A DNA stretch of 15,615 nt from Candidatus Gastranaerophilales bacterium (GTDB lineage: Bacteria > Cyanobacteriota > Vampirovibrionia > Gastranaerophilales > Gastranaerophilaceae). The position numbers and the translations under genes are program-made. Where the stretch lies: positions 1 to 15,615 of the forward strand of contig CALVAU010000233.1 in NCBI GenBank assembly GCA_944325615.1, given 5' to 3'. Positions 15,418 through 15,615 of the stretch are shown here, in pieces. Under the pieces are notes generated by a model that saw only the letters and a program-made list of their open reading frames with translations, did no database searches and had not been told where the DNA came from. The first letter of the stretch is position 1. Each line of letters starts with the position of its first letter.

Positions 15418-15615
15418 ATGGATGAACCAAAACAGATAGTGAATCCTGACCATATAACTTATCGTGAATATAAAAAAAGATTGACTCAAAAACCTTTTCA
15501 AGGAATTGTTTTATTTATTTCAGCATTTTTTATTTTGTTATTAGCGTTTTTGGGAATGGCAAAATTTATGTCTCCTGATGTCGATATTTCTATTGGTGAT
15601 GAGCCGGAAGTTACC
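15418..15615 (+). CDS. Partial single-pass membrane protein, cut by the window end
   Basis: The first 66 codons of an open frame that runs off the end. The ATG has AGAGGAG seven bases upstream and starts two bases after the DUF366 stop, so it belongs to the same operon. A basic N-terminal part (YREYKKRLTQKP) is followed by one hydrophobic segment at about 29-48 (GIVLFISAFFILLLAFLGMA), then an acidic stretch. This fits a signal-anchor (N-in) topology with the rest outside the cytoplasm. The family is not recognisable from this fragment. Confidence 0.7.
   Translation, partial: MDEPKQIVNPDHITYREYKKRLTQKPFQGIVLFISAFFILLLAFLGMAKFMSPDVDISIGDEPEVT

Noticed and set aside
15037..15501. 154-codon open frame on the - strand across DUF366 and the next gene
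   Set aside because: It is antisense to DUF366, which has clear family motifs, and reads as compositionally odd Ser/Phe-rich sequence.

Overview
The window looks like a chromosomal segment of an AT-rich gut bacterium, most likely a non-photosynthetic relative of Cyanobacteria (Melainabacteria / Vampirovibrionia, order Gastranaerophilales). This is inferred from low GC, bacterial-type ribosome binding sites and terminators, and tandem small membrane proteins whose N-termini carry short F-x-G tags (NFSG, PSFGS), which I associate with that group. No 16S or ribosomal marker is present, so the taxonomy is an inference.

Layout. (1) 1-145: a tRNA-Arg(ACG) with its terminator. (2) 146-7231: an effector-like pair. 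A giant multidomain protein on the + strand (603-6044, about 1813 aa) combines an EF-hand-like loop, a long helical region, glycine-rich hydrophobic segments, an R-S-E mono-ADP-ribosyltransferase domain, an HExxH metallopeptidase, a domain resembling the OspF/SpvC phosphothreonine lyases and the lyase part of class III/IV lanthipeptide synthetases, and a C-terminal FHA (phosphothreonine-binding) domain. It converges on, and shares its stop-codon bases with, a - strand transglutaminase-like Cys-His-Asp protein (6041-7231). (3) 7420-8529: a small hypothetical protein whose ribosome binding site lies inside a long hairpin, and a NarL/LuxR-type response regulator, both on the - strand. (4) 8768-11283: nadB-nadC, two steps of de novo NAD synthesis, divergent from the regulator and closed by a strong hairpin. 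(5) 11481-13057: two tandem paralogous small membrane proteins, closed by a classic terminator. (6) 13194-15615: an apparent operon of a HEAT-repeat protein, an alternative (archaeal-like) QueC, a DUF366 protein and a truncated single-pass membrane protein.

How they fit. Regions 4 and 6 are metabolic (NAD and 7-deazaguanine/queuosine) and look ordinary apart from the QueC type. The accessory part is region 2: ADP-ribosylation, proteolysis, beta-elimination of phosphothreonine and phosphothreonine binding in one polypeptide, beside a transglutaminase-like enzyme and without a recognisable immunity gene. That suggests a secreted or delivered effector acting on another (possibly eukaryotic) cell. 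The lyase/FHA adjacency is the most interesting part: a reader of phosphothreonine sits directly after a probable eliminator of it.
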